DNA of 64,000 nucleotides from Geopseudomonas aromaticivorans (GCF_019097855.1 NZ_JAHRGL010000001.1:372001-436000), one strand, 5' to 3'; positions 28,821 through 41,631 are shown, counted from the stretch's first letter. Numbers and translations: made by a program. Notes: generated by a model from the letters alone, not told the origin.

Positions 28821-30185
28821 CTACGGACGCTCCGCGCCCGCTTCGAACAAAGCCATCGCCTCCACATGTGCCGTCTGCGGGAACATGTCGAGGATGCCGG
28901 CGCGCTTCAGGCGATAGCCCTGCTGCGCCAGTATCGCCGCATCGCGCGCCAGCGTGGCCGGGTTGCACGACACGTAAAGCACGCGCTGCGCGCCGAGGCT
29001 GCGCAGCTGGCCGACTACCGCCGCCGCGCCATCGCGCGGCGGATCCAGCAGCACGGCGGCAAAACCGCCCTTGGCCCACGGCGCCTGCGCCAGTGGCTCG
29101 GACAGGTCGGCGCGGAAAAAGTGCGCATTGCCCAGGCCGTTGGCCGTCGCATTCGCGGCCGCCCGCTCGACCATTCCCTGCACGCCCTCCACGCCGACCA
29201 CCGCCGCGGCACGCTGCGCCAGCGGCAGGGCGAAGTTGCCCAGGCCGCAGAACAGATCGAGCACCCGCTCGTCGGCTTGCGGCGCCAGCCACTCCAGCGC
29301 CTGCGCCAGCATCAGCTCGTTGACCGGCGCGTTGACCTGGACGAAGTCGCCTGGCCGCCAGGCCAGGGTCAAACCGCAGGCCTCCAGACGGTAGCCCAGC
29401 TCCTGCGCCGGATCGTCCGCCTGCGGCTCGCCGGCGCCCTGCCACCACAGCTGGGCGCCCGTCTCGCGGCAGAAGGCGCGCAACAGCTGACGATCCTCCT
29501 CCGCCAGCGGCTGGGTATGGCGCACCAGCAGTGCGCTGGCAGTGCCGTCGAACAGCTCGACATGGCCGATGGCCTGCGGCTTGCGCAGGCGGCGCAGCAC
29601 CCCGGGCAGCGCGGCGAACAGCGGTTGCAAAGCCTGTACCAGTACCGCGCACTGGTCCAGCTCGACTATCGCCTGACTTGCCGCCGCCCGAAAGCCGACC
29701 TCCAGCTGCCCACTTTTGGGGCTGTAGCGCACGGCGATGCGCGCCCGCCGACGGTAGCCAAACTCCGGCCCCACCAGCGGCGGCGCCCATTCCTGCGGCG
29801 CCAGCGCTGCAAGACGGTGCAGCTGGTCGGCCAGCGCGCGCTGTTTCAGGGCAACCTGCTCGCCATGCGACAGGTGCTGCAGGGTACAGCCCCCGCAGCG
29901 GCCGGCCAGCGCACAGGGCGCCTCGCGGCGCAGGGCACTGGACACCAGCACCCGCTCGACCCGCGCCTCCACCACCTGGCTGCGCGCCGCCAGCACCCGC
30001 GCCTCGACTTGCTCGCCAGCCAGCGCACCGGCGACGAACCAGGTGCGGCCATCGGCGTGGGCGATGCCGCGACCGTCGTGGGCCAGGCGCTCGATGGAGA
30101 GGAGCTGCTTCTTGCCGACCGGCAGTTGCGCGGCGCGTATGCCGCCGCTCGGCTGGAAGCGCAGCCCTGTGTTGCGTTTGGCCAT
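28821..30185 (-). CDS. rlmD: 23S rRNA (uracil-1939-C5)-methyltransferase
   Basis: A 454-residue RlmD/RumA enzyme. N-terminal TRAM domain (about 20-80); iron-sulfur cysteines in [14 protein letters not shown] with a fourth Cys near DQCAV; SAM-binding [16 protein letters not shown]; and the catalytic SCNP motif ([12 protein letters not shown]). It methylates U1939 of 23S rRNA. It lies upstream of relA on the same strand, as in other pseudomonads. The 146-bp gap to relA holds no gene. Confidence 0.95.
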   Translation of the reverse strand: MAKRNTGLRFQPSGGIRAAQLPVGKKQLLSIERLAHDGRGIAHADGRTWFVAGALAGEQVEARVLAARSQVVEARVERVLVSSALRREAPCALAGRCGGCTLQHLSHGEQVALKQRALADQLHRLAALAPQEWAPPLVGPEFGYRRRARIAVRYSPKSGQLEVGFRAAASQAIVELDQCAVLVQALQPLFAALPGVLRRLRKPQAIGHVELFDGTASALLVRHTQPLAEEDRQLLRAFCRETGAQLWWQGAGEPQADDPAQELGYRLEACGLTLAWRPGDFVQVNAPVNELMLAQALEWLAPQADERVLDLFCGLGNFALPLAQRAAAVVGVEGVQGMVERAAANATANGLGNAHFFRADLSEPLAQAPWAKGGFAAVLLDPPRDGAAAVVGQLRSLGAQRVLYVSCNPATLARDAAILAQQGYRLKRAGILDMFPQTAHVEAMALFEAGAERP

Positions 30186-30210
30186 CAGGCGACCTGCAGA
30201 TTCAGTGTAG

Positions 30211-30227
30211 GGTGCGCCAGGCGCACC
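30211..30227. repeat. Short palindromic repeat, GGTGCGCC-A-GGCGCACC
   Basis: A perfect 8-bp palindrome with a one-base centre, preceded by GTAG, in the short gap between cysM and rlmD. It resembles one arm of the GTAGGGTG-type repeats common between Pseudomonas genes and may form a hairpin for cysM-side termination. Confidence 0.45.
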
Positions 30228-30269
30228 GGAAGGAAGTCGTTGCGCAGCGCTGCGGCTGCGCCGTCAAGC

Positions 30270-31175
30270 TCAGGCTTGCGGGGAATCGTAGACCCCGGTG
30301 GACAGGTAGCGGTCGCCGCGGTCGCAGATGATCGCCACCATCACCGCATTCTCCACCTCGCGCGACAGGCGCAGCATGGCGGCCACCGCCCCGCCGGAGG
30401 AGACGCCGCAGAAGATGCCCTCCTCGCGCGCCAGGCGGCGCATGACTTCTTCGGCCTCGCCCTGCGCCATGTCGATGATCCGGTCGACGCGACTGGCATC
30501 GAAGATCTTCGGCAGGTACTCCTGCGGCCAGCGCCGGATGCCGGGAATCGCCGAGCCTTCCTGCGGCTGCAGGCCGACGATCTGCACCGCCGGGTTCTGC
30601 TCCTTGAGGTAGCGCGACACGCCCATGATGGTGCCGGTGGTGCCCATCGAGCTGATGAAGTGGGTGATGGTCCCGCCGGTCTGGCGCCAGATTTCCGGAC
30701 CGGTGCTCTCGTAGTGGGCCCGCGGGTTGTCCTGGTTGGCGAACTGGTCGAGCACCTTGCCGCGGCCCTCGGCCTGCAGCTTGAGCGCCAGATCGCGGGC
30801 GCCTTCCATGCCTTCGGCCTTGCCCACCAGGACCAACTCGGCACCGTAGGCGCTCATCGCCGCCTTGCGCTCGGCGCTCATGTTGTCCGGCATGATCAGG
30901 ATAATCCGGTAGCCCTTGATCGCCGCGGCCATGGCTAGGGCGATGCCGGTGTTGCCAGAGGTGGCCTCGATCAGGGTGTCGCCGGGCTGGATGTCGCCGC
31001 GCAGCTCGGCATGGCTGATCATCGACAGCGCCGGGCGGTCCTTCACCGAGCCGGCCGGGTTATTGCCTTCCAGCTTGACCAGAAGGGTGTTCGAGGTATT
31101 GCCCGGCAGGCGCTGCAGGCGCACCAGCGGGGTGTTGCCGACGCAGTCGGCGATGGTGGGGAACTGCACGGTCAT
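30270..31175 (-). CDS. cysM: Cysteine synthase B (O-acetylserine sulfhydrylase)
   Basis: A 301-residue PLP enzyme of the CysM branch, making cysteine from O-acetylserine and sulfide or thiosulfate. PLP lysine is Lys45 in NPAGSVKDRPA; the substrate loop is EATSGNTGIA; the phosphate loop is SSMGTTGTIMG. The conserved start is MTVQFPTIADCVGNTPLVRL; an upstream extension is unsupported. Divergent from gacS, as in P. aeruginosa. Confidence 0.96.
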   Translation of the reverse strand: MTVQFPTIADCVGNTPLVRLQRLPGNTSNTLLVKLEGNNPAGSVKDRPALSMISHAELRGDIQPGDTLIEATSGNTGIALAMAAAIKGYRIILIMPDNMSAERKAAMSAYGAELVLVGKAEGMEGARDLALKLQAEGRGKVLDQFANQDNPRAHYESTGPEIWRQTGGTITHFISSMGTTGTIMGVSRYLKEQNPAVQIVGLQPQEGSAIPGIRRWPQEYLPKIFDASRVDRIIDMAQGEAEEVMRRLAREEGIFCGVSSGGAVAAMLRLSREVENAVMVAIICDRGDRYLSTGVYDSPQA

Positions 31176-31394
31176 GGGAGCCAGGTCTTCGCAGCGCGGA
31201 CAGGGGCGCCCATGATAACGGCAAACGCGCCGGGCCGATAACACGGCAAGGCTGGTCTATATTCTTTGCAGCTATATATAGGAGCGCGGCGCGGCGGACA
31301 CCTCGTCGACTCGACCGCCTCTGGTGAACGGCACCCTTGTTCGCCCCCGGCAAGTCGCTACACTGCCGCCATCCCTTTGCCGCGGAGGCGCTGC

Positions 31395-34172
<2,778 letters not shown>

Positions 34173-34184
34173 GCGAGGATGTCC

Positions 34185-35174
34185 ATGCGCATCACCCTGT
34201 TCAGCAGCAAGCCCTACGACCGCGACAGCTTCGCCACGGCCAACCGGCCCCACGCCCATGACCTGCACTTTCTCGACGCGCGCCTGGATGCCGACACGGC
34301 CGCCCTCGCCGCGGGCAGCGCAGTGGTCTGCGCCTTCGTCAACGACGACCTGTCCGCGCCGGTGCTCGAGCGCCTGCACGCCGGCGGCACCCGGCTGCTC
34401 GCCCTGCGCTCGGCCGGCTACAACCACGTCGACCTGGCTGCCGCGGCGGCCCTCGGCCTGCCGGTGGTGCGCGTGCCGGCCTACTCGCCGCACGCGGTGG
34501 CCGAGCATGCCGTGGCCCTGGTGCTGGCGCTGAACCGCCGCCTGCACCGCGCCTTCAACCGCACCCGCGAGGGCGACTTCTCCCTGCACGGGCTGACCGG
34601 CTTCGACCTGCACGGCAAGCGTGTCGGCGTGGTCGGCACCGGGCAGATCGGCGCGGTGTTCGCCCGCATCATGCTCGGCTTCGGCTGCCGCGTACTGCTC
34701 CACGATCCCCACCCCGACAGCGCCCTCGAAGCCCTCGGCGCGCGCTACGTGGCGCTCGACGAATTGCTGGCGCAGAGCGACATCCTCAGCCTGCACTGCC
34801 CGCTGACCGCCACCACCCGCCACCTGATCGACGCTGCCAGCCTGGTGCGGATGAAGCCCGGCGCCATGCTGATCAACACCGGCCGTGGCGCGCTGGTCGA
34901 CACCCCGGCGCTGATCGACGCGCTGAAGAGCGGCCAGCTCGGCTACCTCGGCCTGGATGTCTACGAGGAGGAAGCCAACCTGTTCTTCGAGGATCGCTCC
35001 GACCTGCCGCTGCAGGACGACGTGCTGGCGCGCCTGCTCACCTTCCCCAACGTGATCGTCACCGCGCACCAGGCCTTCCTCACCCGCGAGGCGCTGGCCG
35101 CGATCGCCACCACCACCCTGGACAACATCGCCGCCTGGCAGGCCGGGGGCGCTGCCAACCGCGTCCATCCCTGA
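34185..35174 (+). CDS. ldhA: Fermentative D-lactate dehydrogenase
   Basis: A 329-residue 2-hydroxyacid dehydrogenase reducing pyruvate to D-lactate with NADH. The Rossmann motif is VGTGQIG; the catalytic Arg is in NTGRGALVD, the Glu in DVYEEEANLFFED, and the His in TAHQAFLTREAL. The start is the ATG at 34185 (MRITLFSS) with GAGG six bases away, rather than the ATG two codons earlier that overlaps the ribosome site. It follows gacS closely and may be cotranscribed with it. Confidence 0.94.
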   Translation: MRITLFSSKPYDRDSFATANRPHAHDLHFLDARLDADTAALAAGSAVVCAFVNDDLSAPVLERLHAGGTRLLALRSAGYNHVDLAAAAALGLPVVRVPAYSPHAVAEHAVALVLALNRRLHRAFNRTREGDFSLHGLTGFDLHGKRVGVVGTGQIGAVFARIMLGFGCRVLLHDPHPDSALEALGARYVALDELLAQSDILSLHCPLTATTRHLIDAASLVRMKPGAMLINTGRGALVDTPALIDALKSGQLGYLGLDVYEEEANLFFEDRSDLPLQDDVLARLLTFPNVIVTAHQAFLTREALAAIATTTLDNIAAWQAGGAANRVHP

Positions 35175-35221
35175 AGCGTCACGGGCAGCGTGCTAGCATG
35201 GGCACCCTGCCCGGAGGCTCC

Positions 35222-35659
35222 ATGACTGAACACGATTTCCGCTACAACCTGCTCAACCCGCAGCACACCCTCACCGAATGCCGTGCGCTGGCGCCCGGCC
35301 GCTACCAGGTCACCGGCAACGGCGGCTCGATCCAGGCCGGCGACGGCCTGCTGGTCACCCTCAAGGGCAGCCGCGACCTGTCCATGCGCCTGGTCGTGGA
35401 GAAGGTCCGCCACCTGATCAACCCGCCCGGCCAGTGGCTGGCGGTCGCCAAGGGGCCGGTGTTCAACGAGCTGAGCATTCTGCAGTGGGGGGTCGACTGC
35501 AACGCCTGCGGCGCGCACCTGGACTTCGAGTTTGCCGTCGACGCCAAGCTCGGCGCCGCCGCCCGCACGCCGGCCGCCGAAGCGCGCATCAGCGAACTGG
35601 GCTGGCGCCACCAGGCCGGCCACCATCTCTGCCCGCGTTGCATCGCCAAGGAGGCCTGA
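35222..35659 (+). CDS. Conserved hypothetical protein with two CxxC pairs
   Basis: A 145-residue cytoplasmic protein. Two cysteine pairs, CNAC (mid-protein) and CPRC near the C-terminus, probably bind one zinc. The start MTEHDFRYN has GGAGG at the right distance. I do not recognise the family by function; a homologue sits between ldhA and dinB in P. aeruginosa (PA0926 by position). Its stop overlaps the next start (TGATG), so it is coupled to the META-domain gene. Confidence 0.8.
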   Translation: MTEHDFRYNLLNPQHTLTECRALAPGRYQVTGNGGSIQAGDGLLVTLKGSRDLSMRLVVEKVRHLINPPGQWLAVAKGPVFNELSILQWGVDCNACGAHLDFEFAVDAKLGAAARTPAAEARISELGWRHQAGHHLCPRCIAKEA

Positions 35660-36075
35660 TGTTGCACCGTACCGCCCGGGTCACCCGCCCGGCCATCCTC
35701 GCCCTGGCGCTGGCCGGCTGTGCCGCCACGCCGCCGGCCCTGGAGCAGGAGCGCACCTACCGCGTCGAGTGGATCGACGAGCGCCCGCTGCTCGAGGGCA
35801 GCCACCTGACCATCACCTTCGGCGCCGACGACCGCGCCTACGGTACCGGCGGCTGCAACCACTGGTTCGCCGGCTACGGCGTGGAAGGCGAGATCCTGCG
35901 TTTCAGCCAGATCGGCAGCACGCGCAAGGCCTGCGCGCCGGCGCTGATGGAACAGGAAGCGCGCTTCTTCCAGGCGCTCGAGCATGTGCGCCGCTGGGAT
36001 CTGTCGCCGCTGGAGCAACTGCGCCTGTGGCCGGAACAGGGCAAGCCGATCCGCCTGCAGCCGGAACAGGGCTGA
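35659..36075 (+). CDS. META-domain lipoprotein (HslJ-like)
   Basis: A 138-residue protein with a lipobox LALAGC (Cys21) and one META domain. The family core GTGGCNHWFAGY and the later cysteine in TRKACAPALMEQE are present; META domains usually contain such a paired cysteine. HslJ-type lipoproteins are linked to heat and novobiocin tolerance, but no enzymatic role is known. It ends 2 bases before the convergent dinB stop. Confidence 0.85.
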   Translation: MLHRTARVTRPAILALALAGCAATPPALEQERTYRVEWIDERPLLEGSHLTITFGADDRAYGTGGCNHWFAGYGVEGEILRFSQIGSTRKACAPALMEQEARFFQALEHVRRWDLSPLEQLRLWPEQGKPIRLQPEQG

Positions 36076-36076
36076 G

Positions 36077-37126
36077 CTAGAACAGCTCGAGCTGTTCGCC
36101 GCCCTCGCGCAGGTCGAGCAGGCGCACGCCGACGCCGATCAGGCGCACCGGCTTGCCACCGCGGGCGAAGGCGGCCGCCAGCAGGCGCCGGTAGCTGTCC
36201 GCATCGCGGCTGACCCCTGCCTGTTCGAGGGTGGTCTGGGTGAAGTCGTGGAACTTCAGCTTGACCAGCGGCTTGCCCACCCGGTAGCCGCTGTCCAGCC
36301 GCGCCAGGCGGCGTTCCAGCTGTTCCAGCAACGCCGGCAGTTCGGCCGTGCAGGCGGCCAGGTCCGGCAGGTCGCGATCGAAGGTGTGTTCGACGCTGAC
36401 CGACTGGCGGCGCCGGTCGACCTGCACCGGCCGCTCGTCGATGCCGCGCGCCAGCTGCCACAGCCGCTCGCCAAAACTGCCGAACTCGCGCACCAGCGCC
36501 AGCCGCTCCCACTCGCGCAGGTCGCCACAGCGCTGGATGCCGAGGCGCGCCAGGCGCTCGGCGGTGACCTTGCCCACCCCGTGCAGGCGCGCCACCGGCA
36601 ACACGGCGACGAACTCGTCCACCTCGGCCGGAGTGATCACGCACAGGCCATCCGGCTTGTGCCAGTCACTGGCCACCTTGGCAAGGAACTTGTTCGGCGC
36701 CACCCCGGCCGACACCGTGATCTCCAGCTGCTCGCGCACCCGCCGGCGGATGTCCTGGGCGATGCGCGTGGCGCTGCCGGCAAAGTGCGCCGAGTCGGAC
36801 ACGTCCAGATAGGCTTCGTCCAGCGACAGCGGCTCGATCAGCTCGCTGTAGTCCTGCAGGATGCTGCGGATCTGCAGCGAAGCCTCGCGATACGCCTCGA
36901 AACGCGGGCGCACGATCAGCAGCTGCGGGCACAGCGCCAGCGCCTGGCGCGAGGACAAGGCCGAGCGCACCCCGAAGGCGCGCGCCTCGTAGTTGCAGGT
37001 GGCGATCACGCCGCGCCGATCCGGCGCACCGCCCACGGCCATGGGCCGTCCGGCCAGCCGCGGGTCGTCGCGCATCTCGATGGCGGCGAAGAAGCAGTCG
37101 CAGTCGATATGGATGATCTTGCGCAC
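36077..37126 (-). CDS. dinB: DNA polymerase IV
   Basis: A 349-residue Y-family translesion polymerase. Catalytic metal ligands: Asp8 (HIDCDCFFAA) and Asp103-Glu104 (SLDEAYLD). Helix-hairpin-helix around LHGVGKVTAERLARLG; little-finger domain at about 230-340; and a terminal beta-clamp-binding motif QLELF. Complete. No clear LexA operator was seen in the 255 bases upstream, although dinB is SOS-regulated in many bacteria. In this strain the SOS trigger RecA is interrupted in the window. Confidence 0.95.
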   Translation of the reverse strand: MRKIIHIDCDCFFAAIEMRDDPRLAGRPMAVGGAPDRRGVIATCNYEARAFGVRSALSSRQALALCPQLLIVRPRFEAYREASLQIRSILQDYSELIEPLSLDEAYLDVSDSAHFAGSATRIAQDIRRRVREQLEITVSAGVAPNKFLAKVASDWHKPDGLCVITPAEVDEFVAVLPVARLHGVGKVTAERLARLGIQRCGDLREWERLALVREFGSFGERLWQLARGIDERPVQVDRRRQSVSVEHTFDRDLPDLAACTAELPALLEQLERRLARLDSGYRVGKPLVKLKFHDFTQTTLEQAGVSRDADSYRRLLAAAFARGGKPVRLIGVGVRLLDLREGGEQLELF

Positions 37127-37341
37127 GACACACCGCCAGGCGGCAGGCTCCGGAAAATAAACGACAGAGGCGCAGTGTACTCCTACCCGGCGCTGCCGAT
37201 GGCGGAGCGGCCCCGCTCGCCGGCCCGACCAGGGGCCGCCATTGCGCTGCAGCCCACGCTTGCCGTGCCCTGCAGGACTCCAGCCCCCGCGGATGCGACA
37301 CTAACCTCCTGATCCACTTGAGGTTTTTTTCGACTCCGCGC

Positions 37342-37369
37342 TTGACAGCCCGGCGCTTTCGCATAGAAT
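37342..37369 (+). promoter_or_regulatory. Sigma-70 promoter of tRNA-fMet
   Basis: TTGACA (37342-37347), a 16-bp spacer and TAGAAT (37364-37369) end 12 bases before the tRNA. A near-consensus strong promoter, as expected for a stable RNA gene. Confidence 0.85.
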
Positions 37370-37381
37370 GGCGCCCACAGA

Positions 37382-37458
<77 letters not shown>

Positions 37459-37464
37459 AATTTG

Positions 37465-37492
37465 AAAAGGCCATTCTTCGGAATGGCCTTTT
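37465..37492 (+). terminator. Terminator of tRNA-fMet
   Basis: A perfect 12-bp stem AAAAGGCCATTC/GAATGGCCTTTT with a stable TTCG tetraloop and following T residues. Confidence 0.93.
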
Positions 37493-37611
37493 TCGTTTGG
37501 TCGGCATTAACTCGGCAACAACGGCCTGCCCCAGCTCCAACGCCATCCGCGAGGTCTGGGACAGCGTCGGCGGCGGCAATCCTCCAAGACTTCCGTGTTT
37601 AGAGGTGCAAG

Positions 37612-40269
37612 ATGCGCGCGAACCCTACGCTCGCCAGCAACGCGTCTCCCGCCCCAGAAAGCGCCCTGCCGCCGGACACCCCGGCAACCCTGCGCTGGCC
37701 AGAGCGTCTCGGCGCCTACCGGCACACCCTCGGTCTGTTGTTCACCCTGCTGCTGTTCGTCCTCGGCTTGATCGCCTGCTGGCATCTGCTGCAGCAGCTC
37801 GATCGCGACGCCTTGCTCGCAGCCATCCACGACATCCCCAGCAGCCACCTGCTGACCGGGGTCATCGCCACCCTGGTGGGCTTCGCCGGTCTCGCCGGCT
37901 ACGAGTGGTCTGCGTGCCGCTTCGCCGGCGTGAGCTTGCCCCTACCGCGCATGGTGCTCGGCAACTTCTGCGCCTTCGGAATCGCCAACGCCATCGGCCT
38001 GTCCCTGCTGACCGGCGGCTCGGTTCGCTACCGCCTGTACAGCAGAGACAACGTCAGCACCGCCGACATCGCCCGCATCACCCTGTTCACCAGCCTCGCG
38101 CTGGGCTGCGCCCTGCCCGTGCTGGCGGCCCTCGCGGCCCTCAGCGACCCACCCGCTGCCGCACTGGCCCTGCGCCTGCCCGCGTCGATGATTCAGATGC
38201 TGGCCATCGCGGTCCTGCTGCTCACCGCAGGCGCACTGGCCTGGCTGGCCAGCCGCCGCCTGCCGGGGGCACCGACGCCGGGCAGCGTGGAGATCCGCCT
38301 GTTCAAAGGCAGCGTGCGCCTGCCGACCCTGCGCCTTTCCGCGCTGCAGTTGCTGTTCACCCTGGTCGATGTCTGCGCGGCGGCCAGCGTGCTCTACCTG
38401 ATGCTGCCCGCCGCCCCGCCACTGGGCGCCTTCCTGCTGGTCTACCTGCTGGCGCTGGCCGCCGGCGTGCTGAGCCATGTGCCGGGCGGCGTCGGCGTCT
38501 TCGAGGCGGTGATGCTGGCGGCCTTCGCCGGCCAGCTCGATGCCGCCCCACTGGCCGCCGCCCTGCTGCTCTACCGGCTGATCTACATCGGCCTGCCCCT
38601 GGTGGCGGCCTGCCTGACCCTACTGGTCATGGAGGCCCGCCAGTTTCTTCCCGCCGGCCGCCAGGCGCTGAACAGTGCCTCCGGGCTCGCGGCACCGATC
38701 CTGGCCCTGCTGGTGTTCCTCTCCGGGATGGTCCTGCTGTTTTCCGGCGCCACACCGGCGATCGACGAGCGCCTGGCGCTGTTGCACTTCCTGGCGCCGC
38801 CGCCGCTGATCGAGGCCTCGCACTTCGCCGCCAGCCTGGTCGGCGTGCTGTGCCTGATTCTGGCCCAGGGCCTGCGCCGGCGACTGTCGGCGGCCTGGGC
38901 ACTGACGATGGTGCTGCTGGTCGGCGGTGCCACGCTCTCGCTGCTCAAGGGCGTCGACTGGGAAGAGGCCAGCCTGCTCGGCGTCACCGCGCTGTTTCTC
39001 GGCCTGTTCCGTCCTTCCTTCTATCGCCCCAGCCGCCTGCTGGACATGCCCTTCTCGCCGGTCACCCTGGGGGTCAGCACCTGCGTGCTGGTCGCCTCGG
39101 TCTGGCTGATGCTGTTCGCCTATCAGGACGTGCCCTACCAGCACGAGCTGTGGTGGCAGTTCGCCCTCGACGCCAATGCCCCACGCGCCCTGCGTGCCAC
39201 CCTGGGCAGCAGCTTGCTGCTGGCCGGATTGGCCCTGACCTGGTTGCTGCACCCGGCGCGGCCGATCGTCGACCAGCCGAGCGAAGAGGAATTGCTGCGC
39301 GCCGCGGAGATCGTCCGCGCCTCCCACCAGCCGGACGGCGGCCTGGTGCTGACCGGCGACAAGGGCGTGCTGTTCCATCCCGAGGGCGATGCCTTCCTGA
39401 TGTTCGCCCGCTACGGCCGCAGCCTGGTGGCGCTGTTCGACCCGATCGGCCCGGCCCAGCGCCGCGCCGAGCTGATCTGGCAGTTCCGCGACCTCTGCGA
39501 CCTGCACCGGGCCCGCCCGGTGTTCTATCAGGTGCGCGCCGAAAACCTGGCCAACTACATGGACATCGGCCTGAGCGCCCTGAAGCTGGGGGAAGAGGCG
39601 CGCGTCGATCTCGCCCGCTTCAACCTGGAAGACAAGAACAAGGCCATGAAGGATCTGCGTTACACCCTGAGCCGCGGCCAGCGCGATGGCCTCAGCCTGC
39701 AGGTCTACGAGCGCGGCGCGGCCCCCCTCGAGCAATTGCGGGCGATCTCCGATGCCTGGCTGCAGGGCAAGCAGGGCCGCGAGAAGGGATTCTCCCTGGG
39801 CCGCTTCGACCCTGACTACCTCAAGCATTTCCGCATCGCGGTGATCCACGCCCAGGGCCGGCCGGTGGCCTTCGCCAACCTGCTGGAAACCGACGAGCGC
39901 CGGGTCGGCAGCCTCGACCTGATGCGCGCACATCCCCACGCGCCCAAGCTGACCATGGAATTCCTGTTCCTCAATCTGCTGCTGCACTTCAAGCAGCTCG
40001 GCTACGAGTGCTTCAGCCTGGGCATGGTACCGCTGTCCGGCCTGCAGCCGCGCCGCGGCGCGCCGCTGATGCAGCGCATCGGCGCCCTGGTGTTCAACAG
40101 CGGCGAACAGTTCTACAACTTCCAGGGGCTGCGCCGCTTCAAGGAGAAGTTCCAGCCGGAGTGGGAGCCACGCTACATGGCAGTACCCTCCGGGCTTGAC
40201 CCGGTGGTGGCGCTGGCCGATACCGCAGCCCTGATCGCCGGTGGCTTCGCCGGCCTGATCAAGCGTTGA
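37612..40269 (+). CDS. mprF: Bifunctional aminoacyl-phosphatidylglycerol synthase/flippase MprF
   Basis: An 885-residue protein. About fourteen membrane helices occupy residues 35-550 (flippase plus the synthase-associated helices), and a cytoplasmic GNAT-fold domain (about 560-870) transfers the aminoacyl group from tRNA to phosphatidylglycerol. The P. aeruginosa homologue (PA0920) makes alanyl-PG; this copy should do likewise, but the amino acid cannot be read from the sequence. It lowers negative surface charge and raises tolerance to cationic peptides. It is followed after 11 bases by acvB, the lipid hydrolase, so both form one operon. Confidence 0.93.
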   Translation: MRANPTLASNASPAPESALPPDTPATLRWPERLGAYRHTLGLLFTLLLFVLGLIACWHLLQQLDRDALLAAIHDIPSSHLLTGVIATLVGFAGLAGYEWSACRFAGVSLPLPRMVLGNFCAFGIANAIGLSLLTGGSVRYRLYSRDNVSTADIARITLFTSLALGCALPVLAALAALSDPPAAALALRLPASMIQMLAIAVLLLTAGALAWLASRRLPGAPTPGSVEIRLFKGSVRLPTLRLSALQLLFTLVDVCAAASVLYLMLPAAPPLGAFLLVYLLALAAGVLSHVPGGVGVFEAVMLAAFAGQLDAAPLAAALLLYRLIYIGLPLVAACLTLLVMEARQFLPAGRQALNSASGLAAPILALLVFLSGMVLLFSGATPAIDERLALLHFLAPPPLIEASHFAASLVGVLCLILAQGLRRRLSAAWALTMVLLVGGATLSLLKGVDWEEASLLGVTALFLGLFRPSFYRPSRLLDMPFSPVTLGVSTCVLVASVWLMLFAYQDVPYQHELWWQFALDANAPRALRATLGSSLLLAGLALTWLLHPARPIVDQPSEEELLRAAEIVRASHQPDGGLVLTGDKGVLFHPEGDAFLMFARYGRSLVALFDPIGPAQRRAELIWQFRDLCDLHRARPVFYQVRAENLANYMDIGLSALKLGEEARVDLARFNLEDKNKAMKDLRYTLSRGQRDGLSLQVYERGAAPLEQLRAISDAWLQGKQGREKGFSLGRFDPDYLKHFRIAVIHAQGRPVAFANLLETDERRVGSLDLMRAHPHAPKLTMEFLFLNLLLHFKQLGYECFSLGMVPLSGLQPRRGAPLMQRIGALVFNSGEQFYNFQGLRRFKEKFQPEWEPRYMAVPSGLDPVVALADTAALIAGGFAGLIKR

Positions 40270-40280
40270 GAGGAGTCCCG

Positions 40281-41552
40281 ATGCCGATGCCCAACCGCCG
40301 CCTCATCCTGCTGGGCAGCCTACTCCTGCTGCTCGGTGCTGCCCTGCTGCTGTGGAGCCGCCCGGCCAGCCATCCGCAGCTGGAGCAGCGCAGCCAGGCC
40401 GACGGCCGCCCTCTGACCCTGGCCATCCCGCCCGGCACGTCCAGCGCGCGGGTTCTGCTGCTGGTGCCGAGCGACCAGCAGCTGGCACCGGCCGACCTGC
40501 TTTCCCTGGCACAGAACGGCAACGCGCGGCTGGTGCAGCTCGAACTGCCGGCCGAGGACTGCACCGCCCAGCAGGCGCGCATCACCGCGGCCAGCGCCGC
40601 CCTGGGCGGCGCACCAACCGTGGTCGCCGGCATCGGCCCGGGGGCAGCCCGCGCCTGGCGCTGGCTGGCCAGCCAGGACAACGACCAGGCGCGCGCGCTG
40701 TCGGTCGACTTCAGCCTCGAGCATCCTGACTGCACCGCGCCACTACCGGAACAGGCCGTGCACGGCCGCTGGCGCAGCGCCTGGAGCGACTATCCGGACA
40801 ATGCCAGCGCAGCGTTCGTGCGCGGCCAGAGCAACGCCGACACCCTGATCGGTGACTACACCACCAGCCTGCCGCAGCTGCTGCGCGAGCAGCTGCAGGA
40901 TCTGCTGCTCGGCGCCGGCGAGAACATGCCGGTCATCGAGGTGCCAGCCAGGCAACCGGCCGACACGGTCACCCTGTTCTACTCCGGCGACGGCGGCTGG
41001 CGCGACCTCGATCGCGCCGTCGCCGACGAGATGGCCAGCCAGGGTCAGCCGGTGGTCGGCATCGACGCCCTGCGCTACTTCTGGCAGCACAAGAGCCCGG
41101 AGCAGTGCGCCGCAGACCTCAGCCGGCTGATGCAGACCTACCGCACCAGGTGGGGTGCCAAACGCTTCGTGCTGGCAGGCTACTCGTTCGGCGCCGATAT
41201 CCTCCCCGCCACCTACAACCGCCTGCCGGCAGCCGACCGCGAGGCGGTGGACGCCCTGCTGCTGATCGCCCTGGCACGCAGCGGCAGCTTCGAGATCGAG
41301 GTGCAGGGCTGGCTCGGCAAGGCCGGCCAGGAGCAGGCCACCGGCCCCGAACTGGTCAAGGTGCCGGCGGCCAAGGTGCTGTGCGTCTACGGCCGCGACG
41401 AGGCCGCGGAAAGCGGCTGCACCCAGCCTGAGGCTGTCGGCGAGCATCTCGAACTGCCGGGCGGCCACCATTTCGACCAGGACTACCCGGCCCTGGCCCG
41501 CCGCCTCGTCGAAGCGATCCACCAGCGCCAGCAGGCAGCCAGCACGCCCTGA
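40281..41552 (+). CDS. acvB: AcvB/VirJ family aminoacyl-phosphatidylglycerol hydrolase
   Basis: A 423-residue periplasmic protein: N-terminal signal anchor (LILLGSLLLLLGAALLLW, about 7-24), a first alpha/beta region, and a C-terminal VirJ alpha/beta-hydrolase domain with nucleophile elbow GYSFGADILP and late Asp/His (GRDEA, GGHHFDQDYPAL). The P. aeruginosa homologue PA0919 hydrolyses alanyl-PG, reversing the action of MprF. The start ATG at 40281 has AGGAG upstream; an earlier TTG lacks one. Two cysteine pairs suggest disulfides. Confidence 0.88.
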   Translation: MPMPNRRLILLGSLLLLLGAALLLWSRPASHPQLEQRSQADGRPLTLAIPPGTSSARVLLLVPSDQQLAPADLLSLAQNGNARLVQLELPAEDCTAQQARITAASAALGGAPTVVAGIGPGAARAWRWLASQDNDQARALSVDFSLEHPDCTAPLPEQAVHGRWRSAWSDYPDNASAAFVRGQSNADTLIGDYTTSLPQLLREQLQDLLLGAGENMPVIEVPARQPADTVTLFYSGDGGWRDLDRAVADEMASQGQPVVGIDALRYFWQHKSPEQCAADLSRLMQTYRTRWGAKRFVLAGYSFGADILPATYNRLPAADREAVDALLLIALARSGSFEIEVQGWLGKAGQEQATGPELVKVPAAKVLCVYGRDEAAESGCTQPEAVGEHLELPGGHHFDQDYPALARRLVEAIHQRQQAASTP

Positions 41553-41631
41553 GCGGCTTTCAGGTTCCCTTAAGCTTGTCCGTCTAGTTTAGAGTGCTGA
41601 AAACCGTCGCATGCAACATTAAGGAGCAGTC

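Noticed and set aside
37127-37341. A LexA box for dinB
   Set aside because: No CTGT-N8-ACAG sequence with acceptable central AT content was found upstream of the dinB start.
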